A stretch of DNA of 64,000 nucleotides from Boletus sp. NGJ (lineage: Eukaryota > Basidiomycota > Agaricomycetes > Boletales > Boletaceae), in NCBI GenBank assembly GCA_019096195.1, contig JAGTXK010000103.1:558001-622000 (forward strand). The letters run 5' to 3'. The stretch's first letter is position 1. Each line of letters opens with the position of its first letter. Shown in pieces: positions 31,250 through 43,560 of this stretch. Under the pieces are notes generated by a model that worked only from the letters and a program-made list of their open reading frames with translations, did not search any database and was not told the origin of the DNA. The position numbers and the translations under genes were made by a program.

Positions 31250-33690
31250 CTTCGTGAACTTTGCTGGTTTTCTCTCATCTCGCAGACGGTAGTCAACTCA
31301 CAAGTCCGCGGCCCCTGATTGGCGTAACGTGAGTTGGTTTAATTATCGTGTCTCCCTTGTTCACACGGATCTCCCTACAGTTCCAATGTACGAGGCCAAT
31401 CTGTAGTGCTTATTTATTCATTGCACTCCCACGCCGTAATGTTTTTTTCACTGCTATCGTGAGTCCCAAAATGCAATTTTTCATTCCGGTGAATTATCCA
31501 CAACACGTTCCATAGCATAAGAAACCCTCCCTCTCTTCGTGTTCTTTCCTCGGCATCGAATAAACCATGCTACATACTCTTCCGTATTTGCTTACAGTCC
31601 TACATGAACACTTGAACCAAATACCAACAACACTATCGCTATCAAACATAGTTTGGACGACGTCCCAGATAACCTAGTTCCCATCTCTCACCGCCTTCTC
31701 GCGTTCGTCGCCCTCCGTTCAGATTCACCACATGGTCCCACCGCACTACAGCCACGCACACATCCGAGCTTCCTCGACCCTGTTTGGGACCTCGGAAATT
31801 CGGAGAGTCTATCTTGAGTGGCATGGAATTATCGTATAATACCGCGGCCGAATGGACCAGGTCGCGTTCCGGTATAACGCCTGCATCGCCACGCGCGCGC
31901 GCAAGACCCAACGTGGCGTCTTCCGAGTCTTCTCTCCACACAGGGGGCCAGTCGACTTCCGTAATGAGCGGGGCGAGCGATCTCTTCTTTGCGCGACGCG
32001 CACCTGCACTGAGTAGCTGGGAACCCCAATTACGATCAAGTTCACGGACATGAGTACGTCTATCTCCGAGGTGCAACCCACGACTGGCGATGCAATCCTA
32101 GGCGGCCGTGACGCTTGGCTCGTCCACACAATGAATCGCTTACGTCAAAGTCCTCGATCTTGGACTGCTTGTGAAAAGCTGTGCTCGTCACACCCCCAGG
32201 TCATCACCGAATTCGTCGTCGCCGAGCATCAGCCAATGAGCTACCTCACGTTTACCCATGATGGGAATACGGTTCTTGTTGGGCCCCAAGGGCGGACAGG
32301 TCGTGCGTATCTCGACTCTGACGACGTGTGCATGTGTTGAAAGCGACAACTGGTGGGATCAAACGTGGGTGTAACGTGGGTCATGGTGGGAATGGAGAGG
32401 AAGGAAAGAACGCTAGCGCTGGACTTGGATTTGTTCTTGTCCCGAAGTGGATATCATCTCCACCGAATCCGGAAGAGGCACTGTGGCATGTGTACGCTTT
32501 TTGTCGCAGTTCCGAGTCTGCCGTCATTCAAGATATGGAGGTCTCCATCTATCGCTCTTGAGACCGGCAAGGGAACGATGCAACGTGCGTATTTGCGATC
32601 AAGCCACAAGGGGTACATGCCGATCCTAGGAGTTACATGGATCCCACGCAATGAACCGCCGACAATCCTGTGAGTGCCTTGCCTTGCCTTCTCTCATTCA
32701 AAACTGAGGCTGACGTTTCGTGCGTTTTGCACTACAGCCACTTTCCGTGGAGTTGATGTTCATTGCGTAATTACACTTGTCGCGTGCGACAGGTGCCAAT
32801 GGTTTTCATTCTCTCGTTCACGTTCGTCAGGGAATGGCACGATGGCCTTAGTAATCGCGAGCCTCTTACGGCCGCTGATGTCGGTGCTGCGGAGTGATTG
32901 AGTGCGTCGCCGCCCAGTAGGGACGCGGCGATGAAGCGGTCGCGGTGGATGCTCGAGGCGATGACCGAGTTGGTGGGCAAGGAAAATACGATGGCGACAC
33001 TGCAGTCGAAAAGACGGTATGGTCCGGGGGAGCTGAAGCATCTGGTGTATAAAGCTGGGGATCAACCGAAGCCCGGAGTGTCCGGATTCGTCTCTTTCTC
33101 TATCCTCTTTTATCGACTTGCTGACGCGGAGCGAGATCGGCACAGTTTGATCGCATATGCGGAATTGGTCCATCTCCGGGTCAATCTGTGTGCGTGCACT
33201 CCCCTTCGATCTTTACCAGTTCTTGATTTATAGCTTTGGTGAGGACTATCATGTGCTCACTCGACGAACCGATTGACCATCTCGGGCATCAAGACCGACG
33301 TGTTTGCTCTGCGTCCGGCGTGGCGTGCACTCTGTCGACGGACCTAACCTTTCCGTCTGAACACGCCCATCGGATCTCGCTCTTACAGCTTCTTCGCCAA
33401 TACACGGCGAGTCGTCGTTTGACGAACCCTTTGCGAGCGCAATGAGTGTACGATCTAAATGCAGGAGGAGACCGCGTGACGTTTCCACCAGTGTCGAATA
33501 TGCCAGGTCACCGTCCCAGGTGGAGGGATTCTGATAGAGGGATTTAGGAGGATGCTTAGAAGGCAGATGGATCGGGAGAGGGGCGGACATGAATGTGCGA
33601 CGGGGAAGATGTTCGTGCCGCCAGTGGAGTGTACCGCTCGAGTTTGATGAATAGGATGTCTCAGATTTGACGATACACTATGACTTGTTA
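31250..33690 (+). pseudogene. Degenerate second copy of the BCAS3-like gene
   Basis: Similarity to the intact gene begins inside its third exon (GCCCCTGATTGGCGTAA at 31,311) and runs to near its end. It includes GGCCAATCTGTAGTGCTTAT (matching 27,140), SGASDLFFARRAP (matching 27,840), HPQVITEFVVAEHQP and LTFTHDGNTVLVGP (matching 28,080-28,170). IQDMEVS (32,527) and the C-terminal part (33,240-33,680) also match. Introns are still recognisable (for example GTGAGTGCC...CTACAG near 32,670-32,738), so it arose by DNA duplication and not from mRNA. The first two exons are absent; many stops, frame changes and losses break the rest. Confidence 0.85.
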
Positions 33691-34730
33691 TTACGGACGA
33701 GAAAGAGGTGTCTGCCTCTTGCGCGTCCACTTCAATACGTCAACATCCCGACTACTCCACCCCCTTGCGGAAGTTATGTATTGGAACGGAGTTTTCATCA
33801 ACTTCGAGACGGAAACTCTTGTTCGGGATCGTCTAATGGGGGATGATTTGTATGTGTATCTTGGCGAATTAACTGTTACAGATTCAATTACTGTGCAGAG
33901 CGCCCAGTTTTTACGTCCTTTATATGGGACCTTAGATTGTCTTTAAGTTTGACCTTTTGGGAGCCTTGTCCGTTTTTGGAGGTCTCGCCGGAGTTTGGGC
34001 GGTCCGTCGCTCACATGCTACCTACAACTTCTGCGCAGTGCGAACTGAACTCGTTAGCAGAGTCATATGCATCATATATGGGCCTCGCGTTTGCTCATCT
34101 CCGAGTCTCGCTTTAGGGTCTGGACCAGACCGTACTCTCGGCAGTAAACAAGGCGTCCTACTGGGCTCGAGCCTCTTGAATGACCTCTTTAATATCGCCT
34201 TGAATCCACACATCATCGTCTGTTATCTCCCCCGAGCGTGGCTTTACTTTGCCTTGGCAGGGCCAAGAGATTCAAGGTGAGCACTGAAGCTGGACAGGTG
34301 GTCAGCGTATCAGGATGACCCTCGAAAAAAGAAACAATGCCCAGGCCCCCAGTGGGACTCCCATCCAAGAATATCTCCTTATCGGCACACATGGTCGTGG
34401 AGCAATTACATTGTAACCGCCTTTGGTATGGTATGGGTCGTGCTGGATTTGCCAAAATTTCCTTGCATGGACGTGAACACGTACTTTCGGTTCCCAATGT
34501 GACGAGTCGGGAACGTTGATATTTGGCGTCGCCGTTTGTGGTCCATACCCCTTCGCGCACTCGTTCAGAGAGATTATGGTGAGTGTGTATGTTTTCGAAT
34601 GACAGGCATCTGTGGCGGCGGCCCTCTCCTGACAGATACCAAGGATGTGGCAACAGATTTATTCCTCCGCGTCCATGTTCGGGTGTACACCTGACCTCGT
34701 TTCAAGTGGTCGTTCACGATAAGCGTCCTG
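33691..34730. other. Intergenic, no recognised gene
   Basis: Short frames only (for example 33,680-33,946 plus and 34,213-34,653 minus) with no domain I recognise. It may hold further decayed sequence from the duplication. Confidence 0.35.
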
Positions 34731-34734
34731 GACA

Positions 34735-34744
34735 ATATATAAAA
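34735..34744 (+). promoter_or_regulatory. TATA box candidate of the OPT transporter
   Basis: TATATAAAAA lies 93 bp upstream of the transporter ATG. A short upstream frame of 11 codons (ATG 34,751, stop 34,784; MDSHTCYRPTP) lies between, and would be in the leader only if transcription starts close to the TATA box. Confidence 0.5.
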
Positions 34745-34836
34745 ACATTTATGGACTCACATACTTGCTATCGTCCAACCCCTTGAACTCGGATTCGAAC
34801 TTGATATTCGATCCTCGGTATCGCGTATCGTTCAAT

Positions 34837-37800
34837 ATGACGGACGAGGTTATCTATGAAGCCAGTTTACCCAACGAGCGTCAATCTTCATCGGATAGGA
34901 AGGACAAGGCCAAGTATTCGGCCTCGTCGTCCTCTGAGAATGAGAACGGGAGGATGAGCGCGGATGTGGAGGTAGCTTCGGTGAAACAAGCTGAAGACGA
35001 AGAAGAGGAGTTCACTGGCACCTCGCGCACGATCAACACGGATAACCCTTTCCCGATCGATCCTTATTCACCCGTAGAGGAGAGACAGTTTACGCTCCGT
35101 GCCGTTCTCGTCGGGTGTGCTCTCGGTGCAGTCATTGCAGCCAGCAATGTCTATCTCGGTTTAAAGGTACGTCCGTCGTATTCTCTGTCCCTTTTTTCTT
35201 CCACGTTTTGATGTCGCAAACACGACCAGACGGGCTGGACCTTTGGTGCATCCCTCTTTGGCTCCATCTTCGGCTTCGCCATCCTCAAACCCTTCTCGAC
35301 CTCCGCTCCGAGCTACCTCGGCGGCGGCTACTTCGGCCCCAAAGAAAACAACGTCGTTCAAGCCGCCGCGAGCGCCGCAGGTTCGCTCGGACTCCTCTTC
35401 ACCTCCGGTTTCCCCGCCGCCTACCAACTCGGACTCCTTAGCACCCCCAGCCAAGACATTGGCCGCCTCTTCACCTTCACGATCTGCTGTGCCTTTTTCG
35501 GACTCGCCTTCTCGATCCCCTTGCGCAAATTTTACATTCTCAAACTCAAGTTAGTCTTTCCGTCGGGCGTGGCGGCGGCGTATACGATTCGGTCGTTGCA
35601 TGTAGGGAAGAACGCGGCGAGGGACGCGAAGCGCAAGACCAAGGCGTTGATTTTGTCGTTTTGTTTTGCGATTACGTTGAGGGTGGTAAGCGAATATGCG
35701 CCGGGGGTGCTTTGGGATTGGCATCTGTTCTATACGCTAAGTCGGATCGGATGGACGTCTGCGATCAGGGCGGAGAGTTGGGTGGGTGTTCATTCCCGTT
35801 TCATTTCATCTTTAAAAAAACAAAAAATTCTTCTGTTGTGATCCTTTTTTTTTCTTTGTGTCCTTGACTGATGGCACACGAGGACAGGGATGGATCTGGG
35901 AGTGGACGCCAGCCTTTGTCGGTGCGGGCATGCTGACGGGTATCAACTCCTCGTATAGTTTCCTGGGTGGGGTACGTTTTGGGATGACACGTGCCTTGGC
36001 TCTGTGCTGACGACTCGTCTAGAGTGTCCTCGCGTGGGCCATTATCGGGCCAATCATTGTCAGCCGTGGCATGGTGGGTTCTCTGGTGGGCTTGTCGTGT
36101 CTTGGTCTGACGCGCGTGCAGGCGTTCGGTATCCCTGCAAACAAGAGCATTCCTGGATATATGAATTACGCTTCGATGTAGGTCACGGGCTTGCCCGTTC
36201 TCGACCTCGTCCATGCTTATCCTTGGCATTAGGTCGCTCACCGACCCCGTCAACCATCCCTCTCCCCGGTACTGGCTGGTACTTTTTTTTTTCCTCAGTA
36301 AACATGATCATCTCTGCTCACACACTCGGCACTAGGTTTGGCCAGGTACGTTGATGCTCCTCTGCACGAGCTTTGCCGAAGTGGGGTGCAACTGGAAATC
36401 CATCTACGCCGGCATGAAAACGATAGCCTCGACCGTCACCGAGCGGTTCCAAACGCAGCCATGTAACACTGACAAAGTGACGAAAAAAGACGATTTTGCG
36501 GACCCCGTCCCTGCGGACGAACGCGTTCCTCTCTGGATGTGGGGCTCGGTGTTGATTCTGAGCGTCATCGTCAGCTGTGTCGTGATGGGCGTTCAATTTG
36601 GTCAAAACGTCGGGATTACGTTGTTGGGTGAGTCGACACGCTCGTGTGAGGGGACGTGACTGACCATCTTCCCGGACAGCGATCATCTTTGCGTTCTTGT
36701 TTAGTTTCATCGGGTGTGAGAGTTCGGGGCGGACGAATATCAATCCTGTCACGTCCATCGGTGTGTGGACGACCCTTCCTCTTTTTTTTTTTTTTTTGCG
36801 AGCTCTGGTGTTTCTGACTCGGGGGAGTAGGAAATGCATCTCAGCTCGTGTTTGGTGGGTTGGGAAAAGGACAGCATTATTCAGTCAAGCGTGGGGAGTT
36901 GCTCAACTTGCTCTCCGGTATGCTCGCGCTAGGTCGGCTTCTTGTTACTCCTCCGTGCTGGACAGCATCACCTCATACATCACACTTTTTTTTTTCCCCC
37001 TTCTGTCTATTTGTAGGCGCTGCGGAACAAGGTACGCCCATTCATTTCACCTACCAAACCAGTACTGGATCCTCCTCTCCCTCATATATATAATAAAACA
37101 ACAACAAAAACAACAACATCACGCCCCCGGAACAGCGGCCGACATGATCGGCGATCTCAAGACCGCCCATCTCCTACGGTCTTCTCCGAAAGCCGTGTTC
37201 GGAGGTCAATTGTGTGGCGCGATCGTATCCATATTCATGGCTGCCGGTGTTTATGTCGTGTTTTCGACGGCGTATCCGTGCATCAATGATTTGGCGTATA
37301 CGACCTGTAGTTTTCCGACGCCGGACGTGCAGTCGTGGCGGGTGCGTCTGTTTTTTTTTCCCTAATTAAAAACACACACACACACACATCTACATCTTCT
37401 GGGGCGTTAACTCACGCGATACCGTTTTCTTCCAATAACCAGGCCGTCGCGGTCGCCGTGTCCTCCCCGACCTTACCGATCCCACCCTCGTCGGGGTACA
37501 CCGCGATCGGATTGGGTATCGCAGCGGTGTCGTCGGTCGTGGCAAAGTATACGATCGTACCACCGAAATACCACGCGTTCGTTCCGTACGTTCTCTCCCT
37601 CTTCTTTGCTGCGTTGACGGACACGTGTAATTTTTGTTTTTTTTTTTTTGGGGGGGGGTCACAGTAACTTTAACGCGATCGGAATTGGGTTCATCATGAG
37701 TACGTTTTCCCCTCGAACCCCTACTTGGCGGGATTAACAAACAAAAAAATTGGACAGACGTGAGCACGTACCCAGTCGCCATGTTTTTCGGGTCGACGAT

Positions 37801-38033
37801 CGCGTTCGTATGGCGACGCACGTACGTCCCCACCCGTCTTCCACGTTCTACTCCCACTCACCTCACCCAGGTTCTTTTCACACTACGAGACCTATTGTTT
37901 CGCCACCGCAGCAGGGTTCATCGCCGGGGAAGGCCTCGGCGGGATCGTCAACGCCCTACTGACGATCGCAGGCGTGAGCGGGGCTGTGTACGGGACGAGC
38001 GTGGGGTGTCCTGGGGGCGTCTATTGTGGATGA
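34837..38033 (+). CDS. Oligopeptide transporter, OPT family, YSL-like branch
   Basis: ATG at 34,837 (MTDEVIYEASLPNERQ) opens a charged N-tail. NPFPIDPYSPVEERQFTLRA leads into the first membrane span. About 15 exons are joined by short introns; firm ones are 35,167-35,229, 35,782-35,887 and 35,972-36,022. Family marks are SNVYLGLKTGWTFGASLFG, YFGPKENNVVQAAASAAGS, FPSGVAAAYTIRSLH, LTGINSSYSFLGGSVLAW and EQAADMIGDLKTAHLLRSSP. The end is AGFIAGEGLGGIVNALLTIA and a Cys-containing tail VGCPGGVYCG. The protein would have roughly 700 residues and a dozen or more spans. OPT proteins carry short peptides or metal chelates across membranes by proton coupling; this branch resembles plant YSL and yeast YGL114W, whose substrate is unsettled. 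No break seen. Confidence 0.9.
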
Positions 38034-38585
38034 AAGGACGTTACTACAAAACGCAAAAAGTGTAATCGTTGACGATTCGACGGTCGACGACTGATCCGGT
38101 GTGTGCAGCTGTGATGAATCGAAAAACAAAAACGGTGTCAGTTGTAGTACAGCGATCCGAGCTTCCGAACTTGCATACAGGCGCGGGACGGATCATGTGT
38201 GACGCGACACGTTATCATACGACTGGTCACAACGGGGAAACGACCCGAAAAAAGACTAGTGTTTGAATAGGGCTTTGGACGAGACAATAGCCGCGTCGTG
38301 AGTTTTGCTTATACGAGATATGGGCTGTTGCGCCCCTCGATGAAAAACCCGATGCTAGTCGTGTATAATTCAGAGGTGATATGCGTACGAATAGATTAGA
38401 GCAAACACGCCAGGACAAAAAAGAGTAGAGATTGAAAGACGTATAATAAATAAGAGACTCATCCATCGTGTGCAATGTCGTGGTGCGATGTAGATGCATT
38501 TGTATGTGCGGGTGGTGTATCATGCGAGCGAACAGAGAGAAAAAGCACAGAGCAAAAACACAGACAGCAACAGAAACGGCGACGA
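38034..38585. other. Convergent intergenic region
   Basis: 3-prime flanks of the OPT transporter and the zinc-finger gene. AATAAATAAG-like text (38,446-38,455) could serve as an A-rich 3-prime-end signal. No other feature. Confidence 0.35.
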
Positions 38586-40342
38586 CTATCCTCTTGACAG
38601 ATACCCCTGTCCGTGGCGCTTCTCCCTCTCCCGTCCACTTCCACTCATGGGGCGTGCGTGATATCGATCCCTTTCCCGATCGCGATCACGGTCACGCACG
38701 GTACAACTTGAACTCGACGTAAACGCCGGACGCAATGCCGTCGAGACCCTCGAATCTGTACACGAAATCGCATACGCCGCAATAGACGGTCTGTAAATGC
38801 ATTCCGACGTTTGGTGGCCGTGTGAGTGCGATGAGTGAGACAGTGGCGATTGATGTCCCTGTTGATCTTGACGTGGTCGGTGGAGCTGTGGCCCATATCC
38901 AGATGGACTCGCCGGTCCACGGGCCGGAGATACTGATCGAGACCAAACCGAGTCATCGCTCGATGAAGAGGACCCCGCGGAGCCCTTGATGGGGTGGGGT
39001 GGCGGCGGAGGGTGAGGAGCATCGCGCATGCCCTCGTCGCCCTCGCCATCGCCCCGTGGGCCGACCTCGCAGTCGTCGACGTCGACGTCCATCGCGTAAC
39101 CGTCGACGTCGTCGTCTGAATACTCGTCGTCGGAATTGCCCTCACTCACGCTCGAATTGGTCGCGGGCGGTGACATGAGAGCATGGTGGGGGAGGCCATC
39201 CAAGCGGGCATGGTGGTGATAGACACCGTTGCGGGTGACGTCCGAATCGGGGAGACGGAGAGGTGCACTACGGGAATGATTTCGCCAATGGCGACGCATA
39301 TTGGAATTGACGTTGAATTCGCGCCCACAGCCCGGAAATGGACAGCGATACGCTATCGGAGAACGTTATCAGGAGAGAGAAATAGGCAAGGGGATCACGG
39401 AAAGGAAGCAGAAGGAGGAGCAGAAAAGGGATAGTGCAAGGGTGGTAAAGCGACGGACACGTTGCATGATGAAATAAAAAAAGTGCCACGTACGTTTGGC
39501 CCCCGTGTGGGTGTTTACGTGAATTTTCATGCTGCTCGGTCTGTTGAAACGTTTTCCGCAGTGTGGACACTGATGCTTCTTGCCCCTCCCTTCCCCCTGA
39601 AGGGCGGCGCCCGGGATCTCTGATCTCAAATGGAGGCGCCGACCATCGGTTGTGATGAGGGCAGAGGTTGTGGAGACGGGATGGTCCGAGACGGGAAAGG
39701 AGAGGATCGCCGAGGTGGGAGAGCGGAGATGGGCAAGATCGGCTTCACGTGGGATCGACGGGGAGAGAGGGTCTCTGGGGTGATGCCGTTCCCTGGTATC
39801 GGGGAGGATCTCGCGGATGGGACGGGGAGGACGGTGGCGTGTAGGGCGTGGTTCTGCAGGAGACATTGCGACGCGAAATACGGGAGCAGAGCCGTGCATG
39901 CCTGGGTGGGAAGGGGTTGAGGCGGAGGGAGCTCTGGGACGGAGTGTGGTGCTGGAGGCGACGTGTTCGAGGGAGGAAGTGACGGGGTCTGCGCGGAGGA
40001 CGTTGAAGGAGTAGGAGGGTTGTTTTGAGGAGGGGAGGGGGCGGGTTGCAGACTCTGAGGAGGAGCTGGAGGGCGGTGGGGAAGGGGGTGGGTGATGGAG
40101 ACGAAAGTGGGCGCGGGGCGGGGAGAGAGGGAGGTGCTGTGTGCGTGTTTGAGATTGGGGGTAGAGCGGGGGGGGGGGAGGAAGGGCTTACCTGGGAGGG
40201 AGAGGTGGGGCTGTGGTGTTTTGGGGGCTGTATGGACATTTCTAGATTGCCCCTGTGAGCTTGCGAGCGGTTGAGGGAGGGCAGTGGGCTCACCGGGAAA
40301 GATGTCTCTGATGCTTGGGAGGGGGACTGGAGGACGCGACAT
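38586..40342 (-). CDS. C2H2 zinc-finger transcription factor (two fingers)
   Basis: Start MSRPPVPLPSIRDIFPG at 40,342. A very short first intron (40,253-40,293) is followed by Pro/Ser-rich disordered exons. Two adjacent C2H2 fingers follow: KKHQCPHCGKRFNRPSSMKI ending HVNTH, and after a 141-bp intron (39,353-39,493) YRCPFPGCGREFNVNSNM ending RRHWRNH. The linker HTGAK is canonical. The C-terminal half is disordered, with acidic (DDEYSDDDVDG) and Ser-rich blocks and an RDRDRDRERDR run near the stop at 38,586. At least one further intron must lie around 39,740-39,920, because the Pro-rich exon and the finger exon are in different frames. It is probably a DNA-binding regulator; the target is unknown. 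Confidence 0.8.
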
Positions 40343-40534
40343 TTTGGAGTAAGGGAGGAGAAGGGGGGCTGAGGAGGGGGCGTATATATATCGGCGGGTG
40401 CGAAGGAGGAGAATTGCTGCAAAGAGAACGGGGACTAATTGAAGACCCGAGTGACCGCCAAGGGAGGGCAAATCCTGGGGTTCGCGGGTTGAAATAAAAT
40501 ATATAAAATATAGAATATAAATCATTGTCCGGGC
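40343..40534. promoter_or_regulatory. Promoter region of the zinc-finger gene
   Basis: TATATATA at 40,383-40,390 lies about 45 bp upstream of the minus-strand start. A second AT block (ATAAAATATATAAAATATAG, 40,494-40,513) lies just before a weak plus-strand frame and could be its TATA region. Confidence 0.4.
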
Positions 40535-41036
40535 CATGTCCGGACCCGACAGCGATGGCGGCCGGGTCATTTTTCCGTAACGAGCCTGTGTTGATCTTGT
40601 CCAAATGTGAACGACATGACCTTATCCGCCGATCTTCTCGTCCCTCTGCAACTTTGGGGCAAATCTATCCCGAATCCGGACACCCCTCCGTGGACATAAG
40701 CCACACCCCTCCTCAGGGCGCGAATCCCACTTGGCAGGTTATATGCGTCCCAACTGCTTCCGTGCACCGCTCCGCACGGACCCTTGGTCACCACCCCCCG
40801 CCCTCCCCGAACCTTGCGATTTGCGCTCCGCCGTTCCCCGTGTCTGCATCTGGGTTGGAATCCCAGATCAAGATCGACAACGAGGCACCCAAGTCGGGCA
40901 AACGACCCCCCATACTGGCCAGCAACGCGGTAATGAACACCTTCATCGTCGCTCGCAACTCGCTCTTCTCTTTCTCCAACCTCACGCTCAGACCAGGTCC
41001 TCCGTGCTCATCTCCCCCCGATGTGGGCGGCTAACC
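40535..41036 (+). CDS. Weak gene candidate, unknown function
   Basis: ATG at 40,535 opens 166 codons (MSGPCPDPTAMAAGSFF). Sections such as KIDNEAPKSGKRPPILASN and NAVMNTFIVARNSLFSFSN look protein-like. It may extend by splicing into 41,040-41,330, where another frame reads AIRVQSISDSESVTQSEAY. No family is recognised and no firm splice site is seen. It may be a small divergent neighbour of the zinc-finger gene or chance. Confidence 0.3.
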
Positions 41037-42404
41037 CCGCCGCCACTCTTCCGCGGGACACGACGCGACCTCAGCGATCCGCGTCCAGAGCATCTCCGAT
41101 TCAGAATCCGTGACGCAGAGCGAGGCGTACGTACGGAGGAGGAGGACACCGCGCCGAGGAGGTCTGCGTGTGGATCGACGTGTCATCCAATGGACGGTGT
41201 CTCGTGCGAGTCCCGGGATCAACTATCGCAGTGCGTGGGGGGTCACCGGTACGACACGGGTGTATCACGGCGCCGTATCGACACCGACGTCGGCGCTGGC
41301 ACCGGTGCCGATGTCGGATGGCACATGAGGCGAGGACGCTCCCAACGCGCAGATCGTTTCAGCCCTTTCCCTTTTTTTTTTTTTTGGCCGTTCACCCAAT
41401 TTTTTTAATTTTCCTATTCGACTTATCTCCGGGATAGTCGGCACAAACAGCCGACAACCAAAAAAAAAAAAAAAGGGACGGCATGAATGACAGTTGACGA
41501 TCATGACGTGGACGGTCTGGATTTTATTTTATTGTTTTATTTTATTTTCGACAACACGCGATCGACATGAAACGATCGACCGACACCTCGAAGCGCTTTC
41601 GACGGCAAACGCCAAAAATCCATCCAGGATCATCCAATACAAACCCTCTCTCACAGGAGCAGACAAGGGGCGATTCCATCGTGCACACCCATCCCATCAA
41701 CGGGGACCAAACAAAAAGAAAAGCCACACGTCACACACGGCCATCGCCGGATCGGATATCGGGATACCGGGAGAAGGAAAGGAAAGGGTGAGTAGAGCGA
41801 TAGTATGGGCAATGAGCGGGCGCGCCCACGTTTGACCGTGTGATGGACCGCATGATGTATAAATGATGCATTGATGGAAATAAAAAGCATTGAAAGCCAC
41901 CGACGCTATCGATGGACACGGTGGAGAACGAAACCGTTTGGGACAATGGTCGCTGCCGCGTCCGCAGCGATCATATACGAGGCTGTGGGCGACGTGGGCT
42001 TTGCAAAACACGGAGGGGGGGTCTCTTGCCTGTTTTGGGTGAAAGCGCGCGGTCGGTGTTTGCCGGTAGAGCGAAAACACGGTGATCTTACATGACAGAC
42101 ACAGTACAAGAATGAAAAATAACGTGATCCACCGTCGGATCAAGCGCCCCATACGCCTTCGACGTCAACCTCCCGCGGACCTAGACGTTCCTGCCTCGGC
42201 TCGTGCGCTATGCCCAATCCGTGTGGGTGCGGTGCTGGTCGAAGGACGCGCTCACCGTCGTCTGGAGGCAACGCGATGCGACCTTGTCGACGTGAGAGCT
42301 GATCGTACGCGAGCGCTGATATCAACCCGAGCGGATGGAGCACCGTAAACAACAACACCGAGATCTATACACACGAATCAACCGAGGCAAAAATAAAAAA
42401 AAAT
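41037..42404. other. Mostly non-coding with homopolymer runs
   Basis: Poly-T at about 41,371-41,385 and poly-A at 41,461-41,474 face each other around TCCTATTCGACTTATCTCCG. Otherwise there are only unremarkable frames. The 3-prime flank of the membrane-protein gene lies at the right end. Confidence 0.35.
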
Positions 42405-43489
42405 TTAAAAAGGGAGGAGACCACGCACAAAGACAGGTGCAGGTTTCGGCGATGCCGTCCAAATACCGATACAGATCCATGTGGCGGCGATGGCCCAAAT
42501 GACATCGCGACGGAAGAGGATGACGGCCAGGCCGACGAGGTTGAGGGCCATGACGACGGCGAAGCCGGGCCAGGGGTGGCGGACGTAGTCTTCGGGGTGC
42601 TCGGGGGCGTATGAGAGACCGAGCGTGATGCTGCGTCAACGGATGGGGACGTCAGCTGTGATCGTCTCAGCAGGATGGAAAGATGTACAAGAGCGAGTAC
42701 GGAAACATGAGCGACAGAGGGAGGATCATAAAGAACCGGAGGGGGGCATGGATAAGGGCCATGTCAAAGGGACGACTATAAGTCGGAGCATGATACACGA
42801 GGAGGGCAATGTTGGAATACACGAGCAAGAGGACGAGGATACCGAGCAGGATGGTCGAGACGAGAAACATGCGCAAGACCTACGAGAGGAATCAGGTACC
42901 CCTGCGCACACTCCAAGGGAAGGTCTTACCCATGTGACGGCCCACAAAGCCATGGCCCAGTTCGCAAGCACCAAAGAGTGTCCGACGGCCTTGACGAGGG
43001 TTTTCTGTGCACGACGTCAGCGCGGTGTGAAATCGACACGGGCAGGATGCGCATCACCTTGGTGTCCGGGTTTCCTAGTGAGTGCGAGTAAGAGACAGTA
43101 ACCGACCTGGAAGAGGTAGATGAGGATGACATAGACGGAGAGCCATGCTGGGTGGGGCGAGATCGAAGCAGGGTAGAGTCTGATGATGCCGACTGAGCGG
43201 TCGTGCCCGTCAGGGTCAAAGTCAACGAGCAAAGGCCATACGCACCGATGGATGGTTTGACGATGACAGAGCACACGAGCACGGTGGCGATGTTGACCAA
43301 GAGCGACAACGGGGTCAACACTTGGAGTCTGTGGGACGGGTCAGCCTGGACAACGCAAACGGGAGAAGAAGAAGAAAAAACAGACCGGACGAGGGAGAGA
43401 AAATCCTGCACGGCGGGGTTGGACATGTCGACGGGCATGGACTCCATCTTGGACGAGTCTGTGATCTGCTCGGTGACATCATCACCCAT
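42405..43489 (-). CDS. Multi-span membrane protein, conserved-looking fungal type
   Basis: Start MGDDVTEQITDSSKMESMPV at 43,489. Exons split by short introns give hydrophobic segments in turn: VLTPLSLLVNIATVLVCSVI; PAWLSVYVILIYLFQVGYCL; SLVLANWAMALWAVTWV; MFLVSTILLGILVLLLVYSN; RFFMILPLSLMFPYSLLY; WPGFAVVMALNLVGLAVILF; VIWAIAATWICIGIWTA. It ends with VRGLLPF and a TAA at 42,405. That is about seven spans in about 270 residues. I suspect one of the fungal DUF families but cannot name it safely. Only 71 bp separate its start from the divergent gene at 43,561, so the two share a promoter. Confidence 0.65.
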
Positions 43490-43560
43490 GGATTGCGGAA
43501 ATGTAAACACGTCAAAACAATTCCTCCGGATCACGTGCTTAGTGCCACAACGAAACGACC
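43490..43560. promoter_or_regulatory. Compact 71-bp bidirectional promoter
   Basis: Start codons of two divergent genes lie at 43,489 (minus) and 43,561 (plus). The gap contains GTCAAAACAATTCC, GGATCACGTGCTTAG (an E-box-like CACGTG core) and ACAACGAAACGACC. There is no TATA box. Confidence 0.5.

Noticed and set aside
39745-40422. Second long minus-strand frame overlapping the zinc-finger gene
   Set aside because: Low-complexity Pro/Arg text in a shifted frame of the same Pro-rich exons; the spliced reading through MSRPPVPLPSIRD is better supported.
41371-41474. Poly-T and poly-A runs as ends of a retroposon
   Set aside because: No coding or conserved sequence between them and no target duplication; they are common simple repeats.
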